Source: Chloroflexota bacterium (lineage in GTDB: Bacteria; Chloroflexota; Limnocylindria; Limnocylindrales; CSP1-4). From it: DNA of 5,394 nt. The position numbers were made by a program, and so were the translations under genes. The stretch covers positions 1 through 5,394 of the forward strand of contig JANYAA010000150.1 of the NCBI GenBank assembly GCA_025355255.1, in the 5' to 3' direction. Under the pieces are notes generated by a model. The model did no database searches. It saw only the letters and a program-made list of their open reading frames with translations, and had not been told where the DNA came from. This document shows positions 1-5,377 of the stretch, one piece after another. Positions within the stretch are counted from its first letter, which is position 1. Each line of letters begins with the position of its first letter.

Positions 1-848
1 CGGTGATCACGCGCGAGGCCACTCGGCGTGGCCTGAACGCGTCGCTCGTGGACAACGGGATCATCATCGTGGCCGCGGCAGCTCTTGCCGGCGGGCGCGC
101 TTACCACGTGATCGACCAGTGGTCGCTGTACCAGGACAACCTGCTCAAGATCGTGACGCCGCCCTACACGGGCCTCGGCGTCTATGGCGGGATCGCCACG
201 GGCGTGCTCGCGGCCGTCATCATCGTGCGCCGCTGGCATCAGCCGTTCTGGAAGTGGGCAGACGTCATCGCCCCCGGCATCTTCGTCATGCAGGCGATTG
301 GCCGCTGGGGGAACTTCTTCAACCAGGAGCTCTACGGGCCGCCCACCAACCTGCCGTGGGGCATCGCCATCGACTGTGCCCACCGCATCGGCGACCACGG
401 CCTCGCCCAGTGGGCCTGCCCGCAGTTCCCGGCAGAGACCACGGCCTTCCAGCCGCTGTTCCTCTACGAGTCCGTGAGCGGCCTGGTCGGCGCCGCCCTG
501 CTGCTGCTGCTCGCCCGACGCATCGGCCCGCGCATGCGCCCAGGCGACCTGTTCCTGCTTTGGGGCATGTGGTACGCGGCCGTCCGCTTTGGCCTCGAGA
601 CATTCCGCCAGGGCAACTGGACGCTGGGCGGCATCCCCACGGCCATGGTGATCTCCACCCTCGTGTTCGTTGGTGCTGGCGCCCTGCTCATCTACCGCCA
701 CCGGCCTGGCTCCACCACTGAGACGTGGGGCGAGCCGCCGGCTGTCGATGCCGAGGCGGATGACGACGACGAGTACTACGACGACGACGACGAACCCGCG
801 GCCGTCGAAGCGGCCGACGCTGATGTCCAGCCCAACCGGGCCGACTGA
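1..848 (+). CDS. lgt: Prolipoprotein diacylglyceryl transferase Lgt, 5'-truncated by window edge
   Basis: Lgt is an integral membrane enzyme that moves diacylglycerol from phosphatidylglycerol onto the lipobox cysteine of prolipoproteins, the first step of lipoprotein maturation. Counting the codon at position 3 as residue 1, the Lgt signature is seen at residues 100-112 (GRWGNFFNQELYG). The LYE motif is at 154-156, and the Arg/Glu pair of the VRFGLETFRQ block is at R195 and E199, matching E. coli R239/E243. Hydrophobic segments lie near 18-32, 58-76, 87-99, 158-171, 182-196 and 212-231. The reading frame is open to the left edge. The first visible residues (REATRRGLNASLVDNG) match the part of Lgt after its first transmembrane helix, so roughly 40-60 N-terminal residues are missing and the GTG at 3 is not the true start. 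Two oddities: the position of the E. coli H103 HGG motif reads YGG (Y61), and the C-terminus after the last helix is a highly acidic tail (about 243-281) with two Asp clusters around a Tyr pair. The end overlaps the next gene by 26 bp, suggesting co-transcription. Confidence 0.95.
   Translation, partial: VITREATRRGLNASLVDNGIIIVAAAALAGGRAYHVIDQWSLYQDNLLKIVTPPYTGLGVYGGIATGVLAAVIIVRRWHQPFWKWADVIAPGIFVMQAIGRWGNFFNQELYGPPTNLPWGIAIDCAHRIGDHGLAQWACPQFPAETTAFQPLFLYESVSGLVGAALLLLLARRIGPRMRPGDLFLLWGMWYAAVRFGLETFRQGNWTLGGIPTAMVISTLVFVGAGALLIYRHRPGSTTETWGEPPAVDAEADDDDEYYDDDDEPAAVEAADADVQPNRAD
762..791 (+). repeat. (GAC)n trinucleotide tract inside lgt
   Basis: Three GAC codons (762-770), then GAG TAC TAC, then four GAC codons (780-791) encode the acidic, low-complexity tail of Lgt. 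In the +1 frame of the downstream gene the same tract reads as poly-Thr. This argues against starting the downstream protein upstream of it. Such tracts can change length by slippage in whole codons, which would leave the Lgt frame intact. Confidence 0.6.
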
Positions 849-1749
849 AGCGCCGGATCCGACGCCACAACCCCGTCGGCGGCCACCGTCGCGTCTTGAC
901 CGCGGCGTCCTCGATCGCGCCCGCGACGGCAGCGCCCTTGAGGGTCTGCGCTGGCTTGGCCGCGAACCCGAGTCACGCGCCACGCTCTACTACCGCGCCG
1001 TGCGGCTCTTCGTGCGGTTCCTGCTCTTCGTGGTCTTCCGCTTCCGGATCCAGACGTCCGGTCAGGAGCTCCTGCCCCGCGGCGGCTATCTGCTGATCGG
1101 CGCTGCGCACCGCGGCTGGATGGACCCGTTCCTCGTCATCCACGCGCTCCCCGTGCAGCCGCGCGCCTGGTTCCTCGGCAGCGGTCCGTCAACGTTCACC
1201 GCTCGGTGGCGGGAGGTGCTCATCCGTCGGCTTGGCGGTCTGCTGCCGGTGTGGCGCGGTGGCGTCGGCATCGATGCCCACGTTGCGTCAGCCCGCGCGG
1301 TCATCACCAAAGGCGGCGTCTTTGCGCAGATGCCCGAAGGGACCGTGTCCGGGCCGCCTGGGACGCTGCTGCCGTTCCGGCCTGGTGCCGCGCTGATCGC
1401 CCTGCGGACCGGCGCGCCCATCGTGCCGCTTGCCATGGCCGGCACCGAGGAGCTGTATGTCGGCCGGCGGATGGCGTCGCGCGTGCTGGCGCCCACCTCC
1501 GCGCGCGAGCTGTTGGGGGAGCAGTGGGACGGGGTGCTGCCGCCGGAGGGGTCCCGCGAGGAGTTGACGCTCGCGAAGCGGCTCGCGCTTCGCCTTGAGG
1601 ACGTGCTGGGTCCGGTTGTGGCGGAACTGCAGCCGCGCACCGTGGATCCGCCGGGCCGCCCGCGCCGCCTGCGTCGCCGCCTCACGTGGCTGTTCCTGCG
1701 CCCGGGCCGCCTAGACCGCGACAACCCGAACGCCCCGGCCCAGGTATGA
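823..1749 (+). CDS. PlsC-family lysophospholipid (1-acylglycerol-3-phosphate) acyltransferase
   Basis: Members of this family acylate lysophosphatidic acid or related lysolipids with acyl-CoA or acyl-ACP at the inner membrane face, giving phosphatidic acid. With the ATG at 823 the protein has 308 residues. Block I is the catalytic HX4D, H96-RGWM-D101. Block II is GGLLPVWR (138-145). Block III is MPEGT (170-174), in place of the usual FPEGT. Block IV is APIVPLAMAG (198-207). A hydrophobic stretch at 60-73 just before block I probably sits in the membrane. The N-terminus (1-50) is Pro/Arg rich and the C-terminus (277-308) is strongly basic; both extend beyond the usual 200-250-residue core. The start at 823 overlaps lgt by 26 bp. 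It is preferred over ATGs at 748 and 760, which would add the poly-Thr shadow of the lgt acidic tail; no ATG, GTG or TTG lies in frame between 823 and about 1000. The Shine-Dalgarno is weak, so translation is probably coupled to lgt. The stop (1747-1749) lies within an inverted repeat. The exact substrate cannot be told, so no symbol is assigned. Confidence 0.88.
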   Translation: MSSPTGPTEAPDPTPQPRRRPPSRLDRGVLDRARDGSALEGLRWLGREPESRATLYYRAVRLFVRFLLFVVFRFRIQTSGQELLPRGGYLLIGAAHRGWMDPFLVIHALPVQPRAWFLGSGPSTFTARWREVLIRRLGGLLPVWRGGVGIDAHVASARAVITKGGVFAQMPEGTVSGPPGTLLPFRPGAALIALRTGAPIVPLAMAGTEELYVGRRMASRVLAPTSARELLGEQWDGVLPPEGSREELTLAKRLALRLEDVLGPVVAELQPRTVDPPGRPRRLRRRLTWLFLRPGRLDRDNPNAPAQV

Positions 1750-1760
1750 CTTCAGGTCAT
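1746..1760. promoter_or_regulatory. Dyad 1, ATGAC-TTCAG-GTCAT
   Basis: A perfect 5-bp inverted repeat with a 5-bp spacer, followed by CAAATCCCGGAATCG. It contains the TGA stop of the preceding acyltransferase gene. It has the size and symmetry of a homodimeric regulator site. Binding is inferred only from the repetition of the motif. Confidence 0.45.
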
Positions 1761-1807
1761 CAAATCCCGGAATCGGGAAGGCAAATCGGCCATTTCGGCG
1801 CGGTTCG

Positions 1808-1822
1808 ATGACATCACGTCAT
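1808..1822. promoter_or_regulatory. Dyad 2, ATGAC-ATCAC-GTCAT
   Basis: Second copy, exactly 62 bp from dyads 1 and 3 (starts 1746, 1808, 1870). It extends by one more pair on each side (G1807/C1823) and is followed by CAA as in dyad 1. It lacks the AATCCCGGAATCG tail carried by the outer copies. Confidence 0.45.
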
Positions 1823-1869
1823 CAACAGGCCGGGTTTGACCTCGAATCGGCGGTCGATTCCGGGATTTG

Positions 1870-1884
1870 ATGACGTGGTGTCAT
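1870..1884. promoter_or_regulatory. Dyad 3, ATGAC-GTGGT-GTCAT
   Basis: Third copy, carrying the tail of dyad 1 on the opposite strand. It ends 13 bp before the TTGACA box at 1898, the distance expected of an activator or repressor site just upstream of a -35 element. Which protein binds, if any, is unknown. The sequence differs from the TATGTCG-type palindrome closer to padR, so a different regulator is likely. Confidence 0.45.
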
Positions 1885-1897
1885 GGTGCGATCGCCC

Positions 1898-1926
1898 TTG
1901 ACATGGTCGTCGCCGAGGGTCACGAT
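1898..1926 (+). promoter_or_regulatory. Putative sigma70-type promoter of the padR operon
   Basis: A consensus -35 box TTGACA (1898-1903) is followed after 17 bp by CACGAT (1921-1926). That hexamer keeps the A2, A5 and T6 positions of the -10 consensus. Transcription would start near 1933, inside the palindrome that follows. The -10 match is weak (3/6); the -35 match, spacing and operator position support the call. Confidence 0.55.
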
Positions 1927-1927
1927 T

Positions 1928-1950
1928 GCTATGTCGAAGTGCGACATAGC
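1928..1950. promoter_or_regulatory. Palindromic operator, probably the PadR autoregulatory site
   Basis: A perfect 9-bp inverted repeat, GCTATGTCG-AAGTG-CGACATAGC. It covers the predicted transcription start and ends 12 bp before the padR start codon. PadR-family repressors are known to bind ATGT...ACAT-type dyads and commonly repress their own operon, so this is the expected negative autoregulation site. It is also a potential hairpin in the short 5' UTR. Confidence 0.75.
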
Positions 1951-1952
1951 TC

Positions 1953-1958
1953 AGGAGG
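1953..1958 (+). promoter_or_regulatory. Shine-Dalgarno AGGAGG that fixes the padR start
   Basis: A full-consensus AGGAGG lies 4 nt before GTG 1963. It follows the operator palindrome directly. It rules out an upstream GTG start at 1867, which would place promoter and operator inside the coding sequence. Confidence 0.8.
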
Positions 1959-1962
1959 CCTC

Positions 1963-2319
1963 GTGGGCACTGACCCGCTGCGGACGGAACTGCTCAAGGG
2001 CGCGATGACGTACCTCGTGCTCGCGGTCCTCCGCGAGGGCGAGCAGTACGGGTATCAGGTTGCCCAGCACATTCGAGAGCGGAGCGATGGCGCCTTTGCT
2101 CCCAGCGAGGGCTCGCTCTATCCCGCGCTCCACCGCCTCGAGGCCGAAGGCGCGCTGACCGCCGCGTGGCGCGCGAGCGAGAAGGGTCCGCGCCGGCGCT
2201 GGTACCGGATCACAGAGGCGGGCTTGGGCGCCCTCGCCGCGCACGAGGCGGAGTTCGCCGCTTTCGCGGGCGCCGTGACCAAGGTCACCGCCCTGCGCCG
2301 GGAGCCGTCCGGTGTCTGA
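1963..2319 (+). CDS. PadR-family winged-helix transcriptional regulator
   Basis: A 118-residue protein of typical size for the short PadR subfamily. Residues 6-23 (LRTELLKGAMTYLVLAVL) form the usual first helix, followed by the YGYQ motif (29-32). The recognition-helix signature PSEGSLYPALHRLEAEG is at 47-63. The wing RRRWYRITEAG is at 77-87, and a C-terminal helix (about 88-110) serves for dimerisation. PadR proteins are mostly repressors that lose DNA binding on meeting a small ligand. The GTG start is set by AGGAGG four bases upstream and by family N-termini. A promoter and a perfect palindrome lie just upstream, so autorepression is likely. The stop overlaps the next start by 8 bp (GTGTCTGA), linking it with the HAAS-domain membrane protein. 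Small PadR proteins are often paired with such genes. The ligand and any targets outside the operon are unknown. Confidence 0.93.
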   Translation: MGTDPLRTELLKGAMTYLVLAVLREGEQYGYQVAQHIRERSDGAFAPSEGSLYPALHRLEAEGALTAAWRASEKGPRRRWYRITEAGLGALAAHEAEFAAFAGAVTKVTALRREPSGV

Positions 2320-3517
2320 CGTGCCCGCAGCTCAGGAGCGCGACGCCTGGCTTTCACGGGTTGCGACATCGCTCGACTTGCCGGAGCCGATGACGGCCGA
2401 GGTCTTGGAGGAGCTGGCAGGCCATCTCGACGATGCCGCCGGCGCCTACCGCGATGCTGGGCTTGACACTGTCGATGCCGACCGCCGCGCTATCCGCAGC
2501 ATGGGCGACCCGGCGGTCCTCGGCCGCGACCTAGGCAATGCCCGCCGACGGGGCCGATACCTGCTGGCGGCGGTTGGGGGTGCGGTCCGCGCGACGATCA
2601 CCTTCGGAGTGTGGGCGTGGCTCGCGTTGTGGATTGGCGCGGCGGCCGTCGGTCTCATCGGCATGCTGATCGCCTCCTCGCTGCTCCATGCCGTGGGGTC
2701 ATCAACGTCGTCGTACTTTGGCGGACCCGTTGGCAACCTCGCGACGGTCGTCATCGCCACAGGCTGGTTCGCCTGGCTTGGCCGGGTTCTGCCCGCGCGT
2801 GTCGCCAAGTCGGCCCGGCGGTCCGTCCTGGGTGTTCGGGTTGCGGTTGGCGTCGTCGGCATGGTGGCGGGCTCGCTCGTCTTGTGGCAATCGGTCAGCA
2901 TGCCCATGGACGGCGTGCTCGCTGTGGGACTGCCGCTAGGCCCCGTCGCGTTCCTCGTCGCGGCGCTCCGCGCGCCAGCCGACCCGTCGCTCCGGCTCCT
3001 CAGTCGCCCGCTGGTCTTCCTTGGGGCCGTGGCCGCGGCAGTCACCGCAACGGTGGTGCTGGCCTTGGCCACCGTAACGCCCAGCGAACTCCACGGCTGG
3101 GAGGCGAACACGGCCGGCATCGGGAAGACGCCGGAGGATGTGGCGGTGTTTGCCGGCCACACATGGGACGTCAACTCCTGGTCGGATACGACGACCCTGA
3201 CGTTCCCGGATGACACGATGGCCGCCGCGGCTGCAGCCCAGTTCCCCGTCGTGCGCGCTGAGGTTTGGCCCACCACGATCGTTGACGGCCTGGTCCACTT
3301 CGGCCCCGCGCCTGTCTTCGCCCGGGAGGTGCCCCTCACGACGGCCACACAAGTGGATTGGACGCTGCCGGTCTACCGCACGCCGATGATGGTAAGCGTC
3401 TTCATCGTGGCAGCGGCCCGGGACGGCACGCGCGTCGTGCTGGATGGCCGCATCGCCGAAGGCACGACGCCGGTCTGGCGGGGCACCCTGGCCGACTGGT
3501 GGCTGAGTTCCCGCTGA
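2312..3517 (+). CDS. HAAS/DUF1700-like (permease-prefix) membrane protein with extracytoplasmic C-terminal domain
   Basis: A 401-residue protein. Residues about 10-76 form a soluble helical domain (ATSLDLPEPMTAEVLEELAGHL ... AIRSMGDPAVLGRDL pattern) that resembles the HAAS/DUF1700 and permease-prefix domains found next to PadR regulators. Five hydrophobic segments follow: about 96-124, 140-160, 174-194, 201-219 and 233-255. With a cytoplasmic N-terminus this topology places the last about 145 residues (257-401) outside the membrane. This domain has several Trp residues and alternating hydrophobic positions, suggesting beta structure; I do not recognise its family. The GTG start at 2312 has GGGAG (2300-2304) 7 nt upstream and overlaps padR, so translation is probably coupled. 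GTG 2321 is the alternative. No ABC transporter or FtsX/MacB permease is fused or adjacent. The likely role is a membrane partner or sensor for the PadR switch, but its signal and activity are unknown. Confidence 0.8.
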   Translation: MSDVPAAQERDAWLSRVATSLDLPEPMTAEVLEELAGHLDDAAGAYRDAGLDTVDADRRAIRSMGDPAVLGRDLGNARRRGRYLLAAVGGAVRATITFGVWAWLALWIGAAAVGLIGMLIASSLLHAVGSSTSSYFGGPVGNLATVVIATGWFAWLGRVLPARVAKSARRSVLGVRVAVGVVGMVAGSLVLWQSVSMPMDGVLAVGLPLGPVAFLVAALRAPADPSLRLLSRPLVFLGAVAAAVTATVVLALATVTPSELHGWEANTAGIGKTPEDVAVFAGHTWDVNSWSDTTTLTFPDDTMAAAAAAQFPVVRAEVWPTTIVDGLVHFGPAPVFAREVPLTTATQVDWTLPVYRTPMMVSVFIVAAARDGTRVVLDGRIAEGTTPVWRGTLADWWLSSR

Positions 3518-3559
3518 GGCGTGCCTTGTGTCACAGCGCGGTCCGGGACGCAACTTGGC

Positions 3560-3588
3560 GAGACGGGGATAGACGAAGTCGCTACAAT
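3560..3588 (+). promoter_or_regulatory. Putative promoter of pckA
   Basis: TACAAT (3583-3588) matches the -10 consensus at 5 of 6 positions. It lies 17 bp downstream of GAGACG (3560-3565), which shares the central GAC of a -35 box. Transcription from about 3595 would give a leader of roughly 118 nt before the GTG at 3713. No terminator is seen after the preceding gene (stop 3517), so read-through from the padR operon is also possible. Confidence 0.5.
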
Positions 3589-3631
3589 CACCCGCAACCG
3601 AATCGCAACCTTGACTGCGGAAGCCGACTCC

Positions 3632-3691
3632 CGGGCAAAGCGCCCGCTACGCGCGGCCGGTCAGGACCATGTCGCGGGCGTTTGCGCCTGC
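3632..3691 (+). promoter_or_regulatory. pckA leader with mutually exclusive hairpins
   Basis: Two local hairpins are possible: CGGGC/GCCCG (3632-3636 with 3642-3646) and GCGGGCG/CGCCTGC (3674-3680 with 3685-3691, one G-U pair, loop TTTG). An alternative 10-bp stem pairs 3638-3647 with 3674-3683 and excludes both. The second hairpin ends 9 nt before the GAGG ribosome-binding site. The arrangement resembles a switchable leader, but in GC-rich DNA such pairings arise easily. No known riboswitch class was recognised. Confidence 0.3.
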
Positions 3692-3716
3692 GCCCCAGTC
3701 GAGGTACGCGCTGTGA
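3669..3716 (+). CDS. Possible 15-codon leader peptide overlapping the pckA start
   Basis: ATG 3669 opens a 15-codon frame (MSRAFAPAPQSRYAL) whose TGA at 3714-3716 overlaps the GTG start of pckA as GTGA, a typical arrangement for translational coupling. It spans the 3674-3691 hairpin and the pckA ribosome-binding site, so its translation would open that hairpin. AGGA lies only 2 nt upstream of its ATG, which is too close for a good ribosome-binding site. It may be chance. Confidence 0.15.
   Translation: MSRAFAPAPQSRYAL
3701..3704 (+). promoter_or_regulatory. Ribosome-binding site GAGG that bears on the pckA start
   Basis: GAGG is 8 nt before GTG 3713 and 14 nt before ATG 3719. Its spacing favours GTG. 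The two starts differ by only two residues (Met-Thr before MTEIR). Confidence 0.55.
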
Positions 3717-5326
3717 CCATGACCGAAATTCGTCCGCAGGCTCAGATCGGCGGCAGCATCGTCGCCAACCTCCCCACCGCCGAGCTGTATGAGCGCGCCA
3801 TCCGCGCGGGCGAGGGCACCATCGCCGCCGACGGCCCGCTCGTCGTCCGAACCGGCCAGCACACGGGCCGCTCGCCCAAGGACAAGTTCGTCGTCAAGGA
3901 GCCCTGGAGCCAGGACAAGGTCTGGTGGGGCGAGGTCAACCACGAGATCAGCGAGGAGCACTACGACAGGCTCCGGGCGCGGCTCATGGCATACGTCGCG
4001 GACAAGGCGCTCTACGCGCAGGACATGTATATCGGTGCACACCCAAAGCACCGCCGCAGCCTCCGCGTCTACACCGAGACGGCCTGGGCCAGCATCTTCG
4101 CCCGCAACCTGTTCCGCCGGCCCGCGCGCGCGGACCTCGCAAGCTTCGTGCCGAACTTCACGATCATCGACGTGCCCAGCTTCCAGGCGGACCCCGCCAC
4201 CGAGGGCACCCGGACCGGCACGGCGATCATGCTCCACCTCAAGCGGATGGAGATCATCATCGTCGGCACGATGTATGCGGGCGAGATCAAGAAGTCCGCG
4301 TTCACCGTCATGAACTACCTCATGCCGAACGAGGGCGTGCTGCCGATGCACTCCTCGATCAACGTGGGCAAGGACGGGGACTCCTGCATCTTCTTCGGCC
4401 TCAGCGGCACGGGCAAGACCACCCTGTCAGCCGATCCGCTGCGCAGTCTCATCGGTGATGACGAGCACGGCTGGGGCGAACGGGACGGCAACGGGTACAC
4501 GTTCAACTTCGAGGGCGGCTGCTACGCGAAGACCATCCGTCTGAGCTCCATGTACGAGCCGGACATCTTCGCCACCACCAAGCGCTTCGGGACCATCCTC
4601 GAGAACACGGACATGTTCCCCGAGACCCGCGAACTGGACCTGGACTCGGAGAAGTACACCGAGAACACCCGCGCCGCGTATCCGCTCCACTTCATCGGCA
4701 ACGCGGATCCCACGGGCGTCGCCTCAGGACCCAAGCACGTGGTGTTCCTGACGGCCGACGCCTTTGGCGTGCTGCCGCCGATCAGCAAGCTCACCCGCGA
4801 ACAGGCCGCGTACCACTTCATCAGCGGCTACACCGCGAAGCTCGCCGGCACGGAGATCGGCGTGATGGAGCCGTCCGCCACGTTCAGCGCGTGCTTTGGC
4901 CAGCCGTTCCTGCCGCGCCACCCGGGCGAGTACGCCCACATGCTGATGGACCGGCTCGACATGTTTGACGTGCCGGTCTGGCTCATCAACACCGGCTGGA
5001 CCGGCGGCCCGTACGGCACCGGCCACCGCATGAACATCACGCACACCCGAAACATGGCCCGCGCGGCCATCAACGGCGAGCTGGAGGATGCCGAGTTCGT
5101 GATGGACCCGGTGTTCAACGTGGCCGTGCCCACCCACGTCCCGGGCGTGCCGGACGAGGTGCTCTTCCCGCGAAACACCTGGCCAGACAAGGACGCCTAC
5201 GACGCCACCGCTCGCAAGATCGCGACGATGTTCCACACGAACTTCGCCAAGTACGCCGCAGGCGTGTCCGAGGCGGTGCGCAACGCCGGTCCGATCGTCA
5301 TTGACGCGATGGGCGCCAAGGGCTGA
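3713..5326 (+). CDS. pckA: Phosphoenolpyruvate carboxykinase (ATP)
   Basis: This cytosolic enzyme converts oxaloacetate and ATP into phosphoenolpyruvate, ADP and CO2, the entry step of gluconeogenesis from TCA intermediates. The 537 residues are close to the 540 of E. coli PckA. Visible motifs in order: HTGRSPKDKF (50-59, substrate-binding Arg53); YAGEIKK with K193/K194; H213 in PMHSS; the kinase P-loop GLSGTGKT (229-236); the metal-binding IGDDEHGW with D249/D250; FNFEGGCYAKTI (265-275); ENTR (317-320); LTADAFGVLPP (346-356); and NTGWTGGPYGTG (426-437). K194, H213, K235 and D249/D250 keep the same spacing as E. coli K213, H232, K254 and D268/D269, so the active site appears intact. The P-loop and KK motifs identify the ATP-type rather than the GTP-type enzyme. 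The GTG start at 3713 is chosen for its GAGG spacing; ATG 3719 is the close alternative. The frame is open back to 3521 but that part resembles no PckA sequence. The gene has its own likely promoter and terminator. Confidence 0.97.
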   Translation: MTMTEIRPQAQIGGSIVANLPTAELYERAIRAGEGTIAADGPLVVRTGQHTGRSPKDKFVVKEPWSQDKVWWGEVNHEISEEHYDRLRARLMAYVADKALYAQDMYIGAHPKHRRSLRVYTETAWASIFARNLFRRPARADLASFVPNFTIIDVPSFQADPATEGTRTGTAIMLHLKRMEIIIVGTMYAGEIKKSAFTVMNYLMPNEGVLPMHSSINVGKDGDSCIFFGLSGTGKTTLSADPLRSLIGDDEHGWGERDGNGYTFNFEGGCYAKTIRLSSMYEPDIFATTKRFGTILENTDMFPETRELDLDSEKYTENTRAAYPLHFIGNADPTGVASGPKHVVFLTADAFGVLPPISKLTREQAAYHFISGYTAKLAGTEIGVMEPSATFSACFGQPFLPRHPGEYAHMLMDRLDMFDVPVWLINTGWTGGPYGTGHRMNITHTRNMARAAINGELEDAEFVMDPVFNVAVPTHVPGVPDEVLFPRNTWPDKDAYDATARKIATMFHTNFAKYAAGVSEAVRNAGPIVIDAMGAKG

Positions 5327-5341
5327 GCGTCGAGGTCAAGA

Positions 5342-5377
5342 CGGCGGCGCGGTCCCGCGCCGCCGCTCGGCGGTTTT
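5342..5377 (+). terminator. Rho-independent terminator of pckA with competing stems
   Basis: A very stable 10-bp stem (5342-5351 with 5356-5365, loop GTCC) begins 15 nt after the pckA stop, but the TTTT run (5374-5377) lies 8 nt beyond it. A second, 5-bp stem CCGCC/GGCGG (5360-5364 with 5369-5373, loop GCTC) abuts the TTTT directly and shares bases with the first stem. Either could stop transcription. The short T run makes termination efficiency uncertain. Confidence 0.65.

Larger units (their letters stand above)
1746..1884. repeat. 139-bp symmetric element: 30-bp inverted repeats plus a central dyad
   Basis: The left arm at 1746-1775 and the reverse complement of 1855-1884 agree at 27 of 30 positions, and the inner 20 bp (1756-1775 against 1855-1874) match perfectly. 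Each arm begins with the dyad ATGAC-N5-GTCAT. A third copy of this dyad (1808-1822) is centred at 1815, exactly the centre of the whole element. The heptamer AATCGGC also recurs at 1784 and 1845. The flanks share GGT directly outside both ends (1743-1745 and 1885-1887), which could be a 3-bp target duplication or chance. The element has no ORF of its own. It may be a REPIN/MITE-like palindromic repeat or an operator array; the sequence alone does not decide. Confidence 0.75.

Noticed and set aside
670..822. Longer N-terminus for the acyltransferase from TTG 670 or ATG 748/760
   Set aside because: The added residues are a poly-Thr and Arg/Pro-rich shadow of the lgt GAC tract in another frame, would deepen the overlap with lgt, and have no homology to the PlsC core.
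1086..1724. 212-codon minus-strand frame opposite the acyltransferase
   Set aside because: Arg/Ser/Pro-rich low-complexity translation; the + strand carries all four acyltransferase blocks.
1765..1778. Rho-independent terminator after the acyltransferase gene (TCCCG-GAAT-CGGGA)
   Set aside because: The stem is only 5 bp and no T run follows it.
1746..1884. CRISPR array from the three regularly spaced repeats
   Set aside because: Only 15-18 bp are shared among all three, the third copy is inverted, and no cas genes are present in the window.
1867..1962. padR start at GTG 1867
   Set aside because: It would put the -35 box, operator palindrome and AGGAGG inside the gene; PadR family N-termini begin near LRTELLKG, matching GTG 1963.
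2446..3348. 300-codon open frame on the minus strand opposite the HAAS-domain gene
   Set aside because: The translation is Ala/Thr/Arg/Pro rich with no recognisable motif; long antisense frames are expected in GC-rich coding DNA, and the + strand protein has clear domains and membrane helices.
3521..3712. N-terminal extension of PckA from GTG 3521
   Set aside because: It would make the protein about 601 residues against the usual 530-540, it would run through the TACAAT promoter, and its sequence resembles no PckA N-terminus.
3647..4351. 234-codon minus-strand frame opposite pckA
   Set aside because: It lies opposite the highly conserved pckA catalytic region and shows no family features.
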